Shown here in pieces: positions 30,459 to 42,100 of a DNA stretch of 64,000 nucleotides (its first letter is position 1; each line of letters opens with the position of its first letter). The translations under genes were made by a program, and so were the position numbers. The notes beneath the pieces are model-generated. The model was not told where the DNA came from. It worked only from the letters and a program-made list of their open reading frames with translations, and made no database searches. This stretch comes from Lepidurus packardi (taxonomy: Eukaryota > Arthropoda > Branchiopoda > Notostraca > Triopsidae), in contig JAKZAN010000006.1 of assembly GCA_023053545.1 (NCBI GenBank), positions 4,035,001 through 4,099,000 on the forward strand, written 5' to 3'.

Positions 30459-31104
30459 TCAAAAAATTTTGCTACAAATAGACGCATGTGTATTAGACGG
30501 GTACGATACGGACTGGCAAGAAGGCATTCCATTTTCGCAGATCTTGCACGGTTCGCTAAACCCAAGTTTCAATTGACAAGCAGACAAGGTGCAAGTATCA
30601 ATGCAGTTATAAGAAGATATGCCAGATTGTATTGCCCAGGGACCTCCATTGTCGTTAGTACCACAAACGCATTGCAATGGAGTGTTTATTTTCCCTGTTG
30701 AAAAGTTATTTGTTAATTTATTTACCATTACAATGAATTACAAGTAACAAAATACCGCCATATGCGACGTAGGCTTCACCGACAACTTGACAATATTCGC
30801 GTGACTGGTTAACAGCAACCCCGCAAAGTAGTCCAGTTTGACCTACGTTTACATTCTTGGTGAAGCACTGTTGAGTTGTCGGGTCATAGGCGAAAGAAAT
30901 GCATGAAGGCGCCTTGCATAGCACTGCACATTCAATTGCAGAGATTCGCAAAGCTGTTGCTACCATGGTGACATTAGTTATAAGTGATTTCAGGCTTGGA
31001 GTATGACCCACATTATAAAAGCATCGAAATCCGGTCATCTGAGTTGATGCTCTCGTCGTGACTAAAAAGCTCCCAAATAAAACTAAGAAATAATTCAATT
31101 TCAT
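30459..31104 (-). CDS. Secreted PAN-like, Cys-rich protein (copy 1)
   Basis: Two exons (31104-30756 and 30694-30459), 194 residues. A clear signal peptide (MKLNYFLVLFGSFLVTTRAS) is followed by a PAN/Apple-like module of about 90 residues with the pattern AIECAVLCKAPSCISFAYDP and QQCFTKN, then a second Cys-rich part with CVCG, CIDTC, CQLK, CKICE and a final CSKIF. PAN modules are extracellular protein- or sugar-binding folds; the second part is not recognised. It lies opposite to, and between, CYP4 genes. The ORF reads past the donor in frame for several codons, but the spliced form matches copy 2 exactly at the junction (AYG|G). Extracellular function unknown. Confidence 0.8.
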
Positions 31105-32175
31105 CTACATACTTAGTGTCCAAAGTATAGCCTGAATGTAAATCGTCAAAGTTTTCATCTTGCAAAAGAACTATAGCTATGTAAATATCTAGCGTTCTCA
31201 CGTCTCTGGCAACTGTCGAAAAGTGAATACTGTCTTCGCTGAAGAAAACACAGAACGTGTTCCTGTTTATATCTTTCTAGACGGAATGATATGATATAGA
31301 TTATTGGTTTACCTGCGGTGGAGCAATATTATACGTTAATGTAACAAAGAACCATAAAAAGGTATCTCCCTATGAATTGTAACTGACAAAGCCATAATCT
31401 GCTCCCCTTTCTCTGTTACAAAGACAATTTTTAATGTCCTTAATCCCCAAGGTGATCATCAAATTTCGAGTAGTGCTACCAAATTTTACCGTCAAACTTT
31501 TTTTTTATCCTGCCGAAACCGTGGCCGAAGCCTTTACGACCCTTAAACCAGGAACATTACGACCCAGGAACACACGTGTCACTTCGTCGGTAATGATATA
31601 TACATAAAAAATAATCGTGGGTCACCAATATACAAAAGAGGTTCACATTTTAACCGGAAAATGAAAGGCAGCATACATAAATAACGCATATCGAGCTTGG
31701 GTAGAAGTATGTTTACTTTTGTTCCTCGTTTTAGCAAAGTGTTGGGATGATTTCTTACCCATAACTGCAAGAATAGAATAGCAACCCGCAACGCAAGTAC
31801 TAATAAAAACTCATTGAAGAATACAGCTTCCAGTCATGTTTGCAAAGGCATACAGCTGTCAACAAACCATTTACAATAAGAGGGAGCACTTACCCAATTA
31901 ACGTTGAAAAGAACTTAGCTCCAGCTCTCGTATAGCGTAGTTTCTATAGCGCGAAAGCACGTTGAATGCAGAGATTTGCTTGTGTAAAATGTATAGCAGG
32001 ATTGACGAATTTTGATAGATTTTTTTTACTGGAAATGTAGCTACTATCATTAAGGAGTGTGTGTATAATGTCCTTTTTTATTTCTGCGTAAATGTATTTG
32101 GTAAATTTTAGATTAATTTGCACATACTCCATTAAATCTACTATTTTCTACCCTTCCCGCTTTCATTATAACTGC
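31105..32175. other. Spacer between the two PAN genes
   Basis: Upstream region of PAN copy 1 followed by the 3' region of copy 2, including copy 3 of the 3'-flanking block (about 31710-31890). No other gene. Confidence 0.6.
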
Positions 32176-32848
32176 CTAAAGTTTGATGTCCTGTGTAATT
32201 TTCGTACAAATAGAAACTTTTATATTAGCTGAGTAAAAAATGAATTCGCAAGGTGACAAATCAGCATGGCAATGCACGCACGGTTGCAAAAACCCAACTT
32301 TCAATTGACAATCGGACCCGGTGCAAGTATCAATGCAGTTGTAGGAAGTACTATTCGGTTGTACTATCCAGTTACTTCCTTGAGCCAACGTACCACAAAC
32401 GCATTGCAATAGAGTATTTCCTTGCCCTGTTGGAAAGTTATACATTAACTTGTTTACCATCTACAATGTTCTAAATATTCTCTAACACGTTATAAATTAC
32501 CGCCATATGCGACGTAAGCTTCCCCAACCACTTCGCAATTTTTGCGCGCTTGATCAACAGCAGTTCCGCAAAGCAGTCCAGTTTGACCTTCGTTTACATT
32601 CCTGGTGAAGCATTGTTCAGTAGCCGGGTCGTAAGCAAAAGAAATACACGATTGAGACTTGCATAAAATTGCACATTCAATTGCAGAGATTCGCAAAGCT
32701 GTTGCTTCCATGGTGACATTATTCATAAGTGAGTTCAGGCTTGGAGTATGACCCACATTAGAAAAGCATTGAAATCCAGTCATCTGAGCTGATGCTTTCA
32801 CCGTGACTAACAAGTTTCCAAATCAAAAGAGGAAGAATTCAGTTTCAT
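32176..32848 (-). pseudogene. Secreted PAN-like, Cys-rich protein (copy 2), signal peptide disrupted
   Basis: Paralogue of the gene at 30459-31104, with exon 1 ending at 32501 and exon 2 at 32426-32176. The mature PAN module (AIECAILCKSQSCISFAYDP) and the Cys-rich second part are intact, and the C-terminus is slightly extended (ITQDIKL). At the position equivalent to the other copy's ATG there is an ATG (32848-32846), but the signal-peptide segment is one base shorter, so that ATG runs into a stop within 14 codons. Either the copy is newly damaged, or the TTGTTAG before the mature region acts as an acceptor for an unseen first exon, or the assembly has a one-base error. The open downstream frame argues for recent loss or an alternative start. 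Confidence 0.6.
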
Positions 32849-34412
32849 CAACTTACTTATTGTCCAAATTATAACCTTAATGCAAATCGTAAAAGTTTTC
32901 ATCTTGCACTAGACACTACAGCTCTGTGTATCTATCGTGCTCACGTCTCTGTCACTAGTCGAAAAGTGAATACTGCCTTCATAGGAGTCATTGTAGGACC
33001 ATTGCAGGGTTATACGATACGAATTACTGGTATTGCGTACAAACTATTGGTAAATTAGTGGTACTGGCGTGGCAGTATTACAATTTATTGTGGCACATAA
33101 CTAGTAAAATGTCTTCCTACGACTATCCCTTCACCTTTAAATTACAAAGGCCTACCCCTTTTCTTGCTTACAAGACAATTTTAGTGTACTCTCTCCCCTA
33201 TACAGTCATTAAATTCCGTACAGCGCTAAGATTAATGAAGCCATCAAACTATGCTGTCTAGCTTTTCTAGACTGCCGAAGCCGTGGTCAAAGCCTTCACG
33301 ACATTATAGTTTTTCTACAAATTACCCGAAATATATGCGGCACTTCTTCGGTACAAATGCTCTAAAAAACTAAAAATGATGCACCACCAATATCACAAAA
33401 GCTGGCCCATACAAGGCTCACGCAACCCTTTAGTTCAGAGTAGGCCGTCACCATCGGAAATTTCGTAACAACTTTTTTCAAAAACCAATGCATTTCCATG
33501 ATTCAGTGACATCGCCATCTGTGACTGTTCGCATCAATATGCGAAAGTTTATCTGGAACCTCAAGACCTTGATAAGAGTGAAGATTTGAGCTGACTTAGT
33601 GAGCGAACTCATGTTGCGACGAAAGGACGGACTGACAGTCAACTCGACTCGGACTGACGGTCATATCGACAGTTTTAAGCCTTCAAAGACAGGTTAATAG
33701 AAGTTGAAACTCTCTAGAATGGTTAAGCTTGTATGGTAGTTGTATGGTAGTTAAGCTTGTATGGTAGTTAAAGTTGCAAGTATTTGTGCAATTGGTAAAG
33801 ATTTGTTTCGGGGTTAAATTTTTTAAAAAAGCTGTGCAGCATTTCGACCGTATGTACCCAGCGAACCTCCGCAACCTCAGCGACCGTATGTACCCAGCGA
33901 ACTTCCCCCTCCTTCCCTTCCCTTTTTTTGGGTTGGCGTTTTGCCTTTCAGTCACGTCAACCTTTAGTGATCGTGCCTCGGTCGTTTTAAAACAGATTCT
34001 ATGCTTTTTTCTTGTCATTATTCAACGCATACGTTTTTCTTACGAATGGTAAGAAATCTTCTCAATTTTGGATTTGAATTATAGTTCAATCGAATGCTTG
34101 TTAGTTACATTTCTGCGACTTAAATTGTCACTCTTTCGGTTGAAGGCACATAGCCAATTCCAGAAAAAGTTATAAAAAAACAATCGAAGAAGTCCTTTAT
34201 TGATAGACACAACAGGTTTACATGTAATATAGAAAAAAAAACTATCCAGGCCCACTTGTGGCCCAAAACCGGACTCAATCCAAACCTGTCTGGAAGTGTC
34301 ACGGGACTTCTTGCCTATACTATCTGCACGCCTAACCAGATGCCTCGTTTAGAATTCTACGGCCTCAGTATACACACAGTATACTGACCCGTAACCCTTG
34401 AGTTGTGCTAAC
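32849..34412. other. Spacer before CYP4 gene 4
   Basis: Contains the duplicated upstream region of PAN copy 2, the CYP4 last-exon relic (33540-33675), a short GTATGGTAGTTAAGCTT repeat cluster near 33725-33775 and a duplicated CGTATGTACCCAGCGAAC (33849 and 33883). No functional gene seen. Confidence 0.6.
33540..33675 (+). pseudogene. Decayed CYP4 last-exon relic
   Basis: AAGACCTTGATAAGAGTGAA, then GAGCGAACTCATGTTGCGAC and GAAAGGACGGACTGACAGTC, align with the exon-12 sequence for VKSLDKRED...[10 protein letters not shown] in the intact genes, with several substitutions, stops and a one-base gap. The upstream half of the exon is largely missing. It is the remnant of a CYP4 copy that once lay between genes 3 and 4, or of a partial duplication. 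Confidence 0.75.
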
Positions 34413-37400
34413 ATGAACTCCGTAAGCTCAGCCCTGGCCCCAGTATTTGCCAACTGGCTGACGCTAAGTACTACATTGGTGTCGTTATTTGCCGTCGTCG
34501 TGGTTTGGAACCTACAATGGTACAAAAAACATCGGAAGTTTCAACAAACTGTAGACAAGATTGCTGGACCACCCGCACTTCCCATTCTGGGCAATGCACT
34601 GGATGTCACTTGTGCTCCCGAGGGTAAAAACCCATTTTTCTTAACACGTTCTTTAGCTTAATTAAAGGAAAACCGAAAGATATTTCAAAACTGTTTAAAA
34701 AAAATTGTAGAAAAAAAATTAAGAATTTAGTTTAACTATCAACGAGTGAACCCACGAAAACTTCTTTGAGTAAAATATTTAAAATATGTCTTAATATTTG
34801 ATTAAAAAACGAATTGAAATCAAATATGTGACGGTGTCGTCTTAACTTACTTTTCAGTCTAAATGTCTATGCATCACATCGTGTCAACTATTCCTAATCT
34901 TTACTTTTTTAATAGAATTATTCAGGAGGGTTGTGCAGTGGTGCAATAAATGGCGTGACAGCGAGCCTTTACTTCGGATATGGATTGGCTGGCATCCGAT
35001 CGTCTTGATGTGTTCCTACGAAGCAGTTGAGGTAAGTAGGTTAATTTGATTTTATTTCATTTGAAGGGTTAATAAATTCTAGCCCTATATTACTCACAGA
35101 GCAACGTTACTAATATTTTTATATTTCTGTAAGGGGTTTAGGGAAAGAAAGTTAGGGGTTAGAATTGAACGAAAAGCGAACACTATGAGTTCTTCCCGTC
35201 GAGTAGAGAAATTCCTAAATGTTTTTTCCAAAAATCCGTTCGCAACCTTCGACCATACCCAGTAACCATTCCTTTCCCCAAACAAATGTTTCATTCGGGG
35301 ACGCCGCCTTATCTTGTCACGAGCTTATAAGAAAAAATGCATGTTGACGTCACTCCAATTGACCTTGACAAAATACGCACTTATATGTCGTAAATACGTC
35401 TTCAGTTACAGAAGACTTTAAATTTCAATTGGAGATGTAATACAAATAGTGAAATTCGGGACGCCGCCTTATCTTGTCACGCGCTTATAAGAAAAAATGC
35501 ATGCTGACGTCACTCCAATTGACCTTGACAAAATACGCACTTGTATGTCGTAAATACGTCTTCAGTTACAGAAGACTTTAAATCTGAATTGGAGATGTAA
35601 TACAGATAGTGAAATGTAACATAGATAAACATAACTAAAAGGGAGATAATTATATTAATTCAAATGGATTAACGAGGGTTTTAGACCCTCGTTAATCCAT
35701 TTAAACCTATTTAATCCCTCGTTAAACCTATTTAAACCTTCTAGTAAGATCGAAAACTTGTTTCTGAAAGGGTATAATGAAGAAGACAAGGGAAGAGTTT
35801 TTCTACCAAAATCAATAAAAAAAATTCACCTAGAATCCAAAAGTTATTGACGCGTTGTGTGCGGCTTTAACCCTTGATGTGAACTAACGCGTACATTTGT
35901 ATGTATTGTAATGATTTTATTGGTTTACAATAGGCTCTTCTAAGCAGTAATAAGCATATTACCAAAGGCAGCGAGTATCATTACTTATTACCATGGCTGG
36001 CAACTGGTTTATTAACGAGCACAGGTAACGTTAACGGTCGCAACATGTACCGCAATGGTCTCATTTGCTCATGCGCAATAATGTATAGGCGAAAAATGGC
36101 ACTCCCGAAGAAAATTACTGACGCCTGCTTTCCACTTTAAGATCCTGGAAGATTTTATGGAAACATTTCATGAGCAGAGCACAGTACTAGTTGACAAGCT
36201 GAATGAAGCCATGCTTCAAGTTGGAGAGGATGGAGTCAATATTTTCCCCTACATCAAGAGATGCACGCTTGACATTATCTGTGGTGAGTGTCTGATAAAC
36301 CGATCTACTTCTTCCAAGAATCTTATGGATGAACGTAGATTCCGCCATGGGCCGGCAACTGGACGCACAGAATCACGAGGAATCTGAGTACGTGAAAGCC
36401 GTTAACAGGTTCGTGATACTAAGCTATTTTTTCTATTAACTTTCCTTTAAAAAAAACTCCTTTAAGTCAAAGAAAAATCTTACATTCTTTAATCCTTTAA
36501 GAAAGTAAAAAATATTACATACTATTATAATTTGTTGATCTTGAACATCCTTAACTTTCAGCCAACTAAACAATAGATTCTTACAACGGAAACAAAGTCA
36601 ATAGAGCCTCTTGGTGTACTGTTGAGTACGTGTCGTTCATACAGAACTTATTTCTACAGTATGGCAAACATAGTTCAGAAAAGACAAGCCCGTCCCTGGC
36701 TTCAACCCGATCTGCTATTCAATCTGACTCATTACGCCACTGTACAGAAACAATCTTTAAAAGTCCTACACGGATTCACAGATCAAGTACAGTTTGATCC
36801 AAACTTTTTAAAAAAGTATCATTTAAATTGTTTTAGGTTATTAGAGAAAAAAAGATAGAGCATCAACAGAAAATGACCGACCATTCCAGCCAACCCCAAA
36901 GGGATGATGACCAAGAGTTTAAAAGTAAATCAGTTTTAGATTTTAGAAAGTAAAGTTTAGCCAAAATCAAAGCAATAAAGCTGCCGAGGTAAAACTAGAA
37001 AGCTAAATAACTCCTGGTGTTTTTTTTTTTGTTTATCAGAAAAGAAGCGTTTGGCTTTCTTGGATCTTCTCATCACAGCATCTGAAGACGGAAAAGTGTT
37101 GTCGGATGCTGATATCCGAGAGGAGGTAGACACTTTCATGTTTGAAGTAAGACTTTTAAATCATGTAAAGCTTCTGAAACTAAATGTTCAATTTACACAG
37201 GGTCACGATACCACAGCAGCCGGAATCGCCTGGTCTTTATTTCTTATTGGAAGTGAACCTGAAATTCAGGTATGGACGTATTTCATATTCATTCAAATTT
37301 GTGTAAAAGTAAAGGGAACCGTTCAGTTTCTACGATCTTATTTACAACATTTCAGGAGACAGTGTATCAGGAAATTCGGGAAGTACTGGGCGACGATTGC

Positions 37401-38006
37401 GATCGGCCAATAACCATGCAGGATTTGCCAAAATTGAAGTACTTGGAATGCTGCATTAAGGAAGCTCTACGTTTGTACCCGACTGTCCCATTCATAGGTC
37501 GCGAACTTAAAGAAGATTTAATCGTCGGTATAAAATGACGTGCTTAGAGTACGTAAACTCTCCGATACACTTGAATTGTACGTTTTCCAGGGAAATTCAC
37601 TATCCCGGCTGGGTGTACTGCTGCGGTATTTCCGTACTCGGTACATCGGAATCCCTCAGTTTTCCCAAATCCGGAAGTATTCCTTCCCGAAAGATTTTTC
37701 GCAGAAAATTGCAGAGGAAGGCATCCTTTCGCGTACGTGCCTTTCAGTGCGGGACCAAGAAATTGCATCGGTACAATTTTATTTATTTATTTAAAAACAG
37801 AAATAGGGAGCTCATACGCTTGACTGCTTATAACCACAGGTCAGAAGTTTGCGGTAATGGAAGAAAAGGTAGTTTTAGCCCACGTGTTCAGGCGGTTCCA
37901 GGTTAAATCCTTAGATAAGCGTGAAGACATCGACATAGTGTCGGAACTTATTCTACGACCCAAGGATAAACTATCTGTTAGTTTAACACTTAGGCCAGTG
38001 GTATGA
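34413..38006 (+). CDS. CYP4 family P450, array gene 4
   Basis: Exons: 34413-34623, 34916-35031, 35934-36024, 36089-36283, 36339-36408, 36660-36786, 36837-36924, 37040-37146, 37201-37269, 37356-37527, 37591-37770, 37840-38006; 530 residues. Motifs: membrane anchor, [13 protein letters not shown] (Ala in place of the usual Pro-Gly hinge proline), [42 protein letters not shown] and [10 protein letters not shown]. Donor and acceptor sites are canonical. Intron 2 carries a 160-bp tandem duplication and an 18-bp perfect hairpin. Complete and likely functional; substrate unknown. Confidence 0.94.
35298..35617. repeat. Recent tandem duplication, 2 x 160 bp
   Basis: GGGACGCCGCCTTATCTTGT starts copies at 35298 and 35458. 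They match almost base for base through CATG(T/C)TGACGTCACTCC, AAATACGTCTTCAG and GGAGATGTAATACA. Within each copy CTCCAATTG and CAATTGGAG form an inverted repeat. In intron 2 of CYP4 gene 4. Confidence 0.92.
35662..35702. repeat. Perfect 18-bp inverted repeat
   Basis: AAATGGATTAACGAGGGT, loop TTTAG, and exact complement. Followed by partial direct copies (TTTAATCCCTCGTTAAACC). Intron 2 of CYP4 gene 4. Confidence 0.9.
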
Positions 38007-39134
38007 TAAAGTCCTTTTTTGTAGCAATTTTTAACAGATTAGATAAACCAGAGTAGTTATTGATAATTAAAAGCTCGTAAGATTTGGTACGTTGTGTTCA
38101 ATTTCTGCGAAATCAGAATGGGGAATCCGAATAACTTTTATGAACTTAGTTTATTGTCCTTTCAATGCAAGTTATACATCGGAAACAGGAGAATTGTAAT
38201 TGACGTAAGCTAATAACACGGTAAGTGATAACTATATAACAAGTTAATGATAGAGAAACATACTATATACTATATGTGCAATATCACACAGAAAGAATTC
38301 TATTTTGATGAGTTAACAGTGAAATCCATATACGTCATATAATACATCATATGTAATTTTTTTTAAGTTAATACAAAGACTTAAATGGCATTCTTGCTGA
38401 TGTGTGATGAAGCACGTGTCTTACGATAAGCAAACAAGGGTTTAATGTGAAATGGTTTTACATTCTTCGGCACAAGCGCAAGCGCGAAGTGTTGAAAAGA
38501 TTTCTTATCAGCATGAATGTTCTAAGGTCCGAAAAAAAGGTAACGCAGGAAACCAAACTGGGCCAGGCCGGACTTATAGCGTTACTCCGGGCTACCTCAT
38601 AGTTGCTCAGCAATGAAAAGTTATGTACGGAGCTGAACGAGTGGGGCCTGGCCGGGTTCCTTACCTCTACTCGGGCATTCCTAATACATTCCTAGTGTAG
38701 AAGCTTCACTACCCAGGCACTCCGAGAGAAATGGCTTGTTTTTATTCTTTATTTCTCGTTGTATGTTTTGGGCAATGAAACCAAATACGAGTAAATGACG
38801 TGTTAGAATTATCCACAACATCAATAGCAAACAGACGTTACTAAGCTTTTACCGGGATTTCGCATATTTAATTAATGCTTCTTTCTTTTTCACTGTTGTC
38901 CAATGAAAAATTGTGTTTGGTTCAATGCGATAGACCTACGTGTCGTCACAAAATAGGAAGGTCAATCCACATGTCAAGCCTGTTCTGGGAAAAAGCAAAA
39001 CCCAGACCTCCTTTGAAACTGATAGCCGACCATGTTCTGCTTATCAGCGCCAGAATAAGCAAGAAGGGTTAGTAACTCTTTAAGCTCACACGTGGAGGCA
39101 AATCAAACAGTACCGGTCGGTAATTGGTGCTAAG
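38007..39134. other. Spacer between CYP4 genes 4 and 5
   Basis: No gene. Weak copy 4 of the 3'-flanking block (about 38450-38640: CGAAGTGTTGAAAAGATTTC) and a GC-rich pair of GGCC(A/T)GGCC palindromes (about 38571 and 38646). Confidence 0.5.
39089..39094. promoter_or_regulatory. CACGTG E-box 41 bp before CYP4 gene 5
   Basis: A perfect CACGTG palindrome within CTCACACGTGGAGG. bHLH-PAS factors are known P450 regulators and bind related motifs. No TATA is visible at this gene, so a role is only suggested by position. Confidence 0.3.
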
Positions 39135-42100
39135 ATGGATTGCGTAGAATCATCTCTAGCTCCAGTACTTGGGTACTGGCAGCCATCATGTGCTACGTTG
39201 GTATCGCTCTTTGTCATCCTGGTGGGTTTAACCCTAAAATGGTACAACAAACAGCGAAAGTTCTTTCAAATTGTGGACAATATTCCCGGACCGCGTGCGC
39301 TACCCATTGTGGGTAATATCCTGGCTTTCAATAGCTCGGCTGAAGGTATAAAGTCAGTTTCAAATGATTGGCCTAAAACTCCCGTAAAATTTTCAGCTTT
39401 CTATGACTCCGATAAACACGGCTTGCTTGCTTGTTTATATACCTAATTTAATCTTATGCAACTTTGTTTATATGTGTTGCTAAAAATACACTTGGACTGA
39501 GACAATCTCAGTTAAAATTTATTATTATTATTATTTTTACCAGGAACGCATTCTAAACCTGTTTTATCATAGTAATTTTCAAGGCAATCGTTGAACTTTA
39601 TGCTGCATGGGGTGAAAACACGCCTATATTCCGATTTTGGGCATGCTATTATCCCATTGTGTTTTTGGTTTCTCCGGAAGCAGTGGAGGTAAGCGACTTG
39701 TTTTCCATTGCATAGAGATTCACATTTGCTGCCGAAGTTTTTTTAAAAAAAAAAAAAAAAGGAAATACTGACATTAGTGCAATAATAAGGCGTAAGATCA
39801 ACAAAAAGTGAATGAAGAGGCGGCACTGCAATACAGTTCATATCTATGTACACAAGTTGTTCATAGAGGTCGCTAGTGCCGTTCGAACCACAGCGTATAG
39901 ACGCAAACAACACTAAGCAATAGTACTGTGCGTGTAAGCCTATATACTCTGGTTCGAACTGCCGAAAAAGCTTTAGGTTTGTTTAGAGAGCTTCGTATGT
40001 CATCAAAAATATGAAAGGACGTAGTTTTTCTTTATTTTTAGACTCGAAACCTTGACCTTAAATACAGCTTAACCCTAACTTTTTATTTACGAGCTTATTT
40101 GTAAGGAAGCTCGATTAACCTTCGTTCATATACCCATTGAACTCTACACTCGCAATTCCGTTTATCTCAGAAGATTCTCGGAACGTCGGCCTCTATGTTG
40201 TAACTTGTCTTTTTTACTCTATAATCTGAGATGAAGATAAGCTACAGTCTTCAGATCCACTCCAATTCTTGCAAAAAAATCTTAAAATCTTCTTTTCGCT
40301 AGATTCTCTGCAAAAAAAGTTGACTGTTTTGACATTTCTTAGTTCTCTTGCGTTCTAATTGCTGTATGCTACAGTTTGATCTCAGCCAAAAGGCCGAGAA
40401 GCGATATTGCTGTATGTTCTTAACGTAGAGCTAATTTAAAAGCATAAGAATTGAATTTGAGCTGTTTTTTTTTTTTGGTACTAGGCTGTTCTCAGCAATA
40501 CGAAGCACATTACCAAAAGCCGAGAGTATGGTTTCTTATACCCATGGCTAGCAACAGGCTTATTAACCAGCACAGGTAAAGTTAAAAAGTTGAAATTCGC
40601 CCAAAGTTCCTAGGTTTTCTCCTACTTTGCTTATATCGCTGCTATTTTAGGAGATAAATGGTTGACAAGAAGGAAACTCTTGACGCCTGCTTTCCATTTC
40701 AAAATCCTGGAGGATTTTATTGAAGTGTTTAATGAACAGAGTCTCGTACTAGTCGACAAGCTGCATTCAGCCATGCTTCGAAATGGCGATGAAGGAATCG
40801 ACATTTTCGAATATGTTACGCGATGCACGCTTGATATTATCTGCGGTAATCCGACACGATTTAAATGATTTGAGTAAAATTTTATGGATGAATGCAGATT
40901 CCGTCATGGGCAGGCACATTGACGCTCAAGGCCACGAGGATTCAGAATACGTAAAAGCAGTTTACAGGTTCGTAACGAGTTTAGTAGATTTCCTGCAACG
41001 CGACAAAAGGACTCCGTGTATCCGACGCAAAGACGCCGGGTCCCGACAGAAGGACGTTAAAAATACGTCACAATGTTAGGTTAGGTTGCGGTAGGTTAAG
41101 CGTCCTTCTCTCGGGTTCCGGAGTCCTTGTGACGTATTTAAGCACTTTCTAATCCCATTGGCGGTTAATCAATGAGTAAAAACTTTTGGAACTCGAAATT
41201 CTTTCGGTTTCTTAAAAGATTGTTGACCTGGAAGGTCCTTGCGTCGGGTACACGGAGTCCTTTTGTCAACTCGTCCTAGTACCGACTTCCCAGATATCCA
41301 CCCCCCCCCCCCCCCAAAAAAAAGAAACTGATACATGAATTGTTAATCTAGTCATTCCTTAATTGCTTTGCAACGCGTACTCGTGACTCAAAAAATTATG
41401 TTTACAGGATAGCTTCCCTAATTAATAAAAGACAAACTCATCCGTGGTTCCAACCCGAAGTGCTATTCAACTTGACTCCTTATGCTGCTGAACAGAAACA
41501 CTGTTTGGAAATTCTACATGGCTTCACAGATCAAGTAGAGCTTTATCTAATCTGCACAAACTCATTTACCTTCATCTTACATATTTTAAATACATAAACT
41601 TTCCCAAATTTTTTTCCCACAATTTCAAAACATTCTACATTTTTGTCATTTAAAAAATATAGAATTGTGTAAGAAATTAGAAAAAATTGTAATTTTTTAG
41701 GTAATTAAAAATTGTAATTTTTTAGGTAATTAAGGAAAGAAAATTAGAGTACCAACAAAGGAAGATCACCGAAGAGAACAACCAATCACTACCGAAAGAT
41801 GACAAAGAATTTATGAGTTAAGTCGTTTCGATACCAAAATAATTTAAGAAAAGTTTCGTAAAACAGCAGGAATACTAACTAATTAAACTAGCAAGTTAAC
41901 AATTTGGATATTCTTTGTATTCTCTTTACATATTTAGCAAAAAAGCGCATTGCTTTCTTGGACCTTCTACTAACAGCTTCAGAGGACGGCCAAGTGTTAT
42001 CGGATTCAGACATCAGAGAAGAGGTGGACACCTTTATGTTCGAAGTAAGAGTCTAAAGTTACATTACCCTTCTCAAGAAAAATTCACTACAAAAACTCTT

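Larger units (their letters stand above)
30095..32960. repeat. Segmental tandem duplication, about 1.2-1.3 kb x 2
   Basis: Segment 30095-31260 is repeated at about 31710-32960. Both contain the 3'-flanking block, a PAN/Cys-rich gene on the minus strand and its upstream region (TTTTCATCTTGCA near 31150 and 32899; GTCGAAAAGTGAATACTG near 31217 and 32959). This shows that the two PAN genes arose by local duplication. Confidence 0.85.

Noticed and set aside
41070-41100. GTTAGGTTAGGTT, reminiscent of the arthropod telomere repeat TTAGG
   Set aside because: Only two to three units inside a TIR element; not a telomeric tract.
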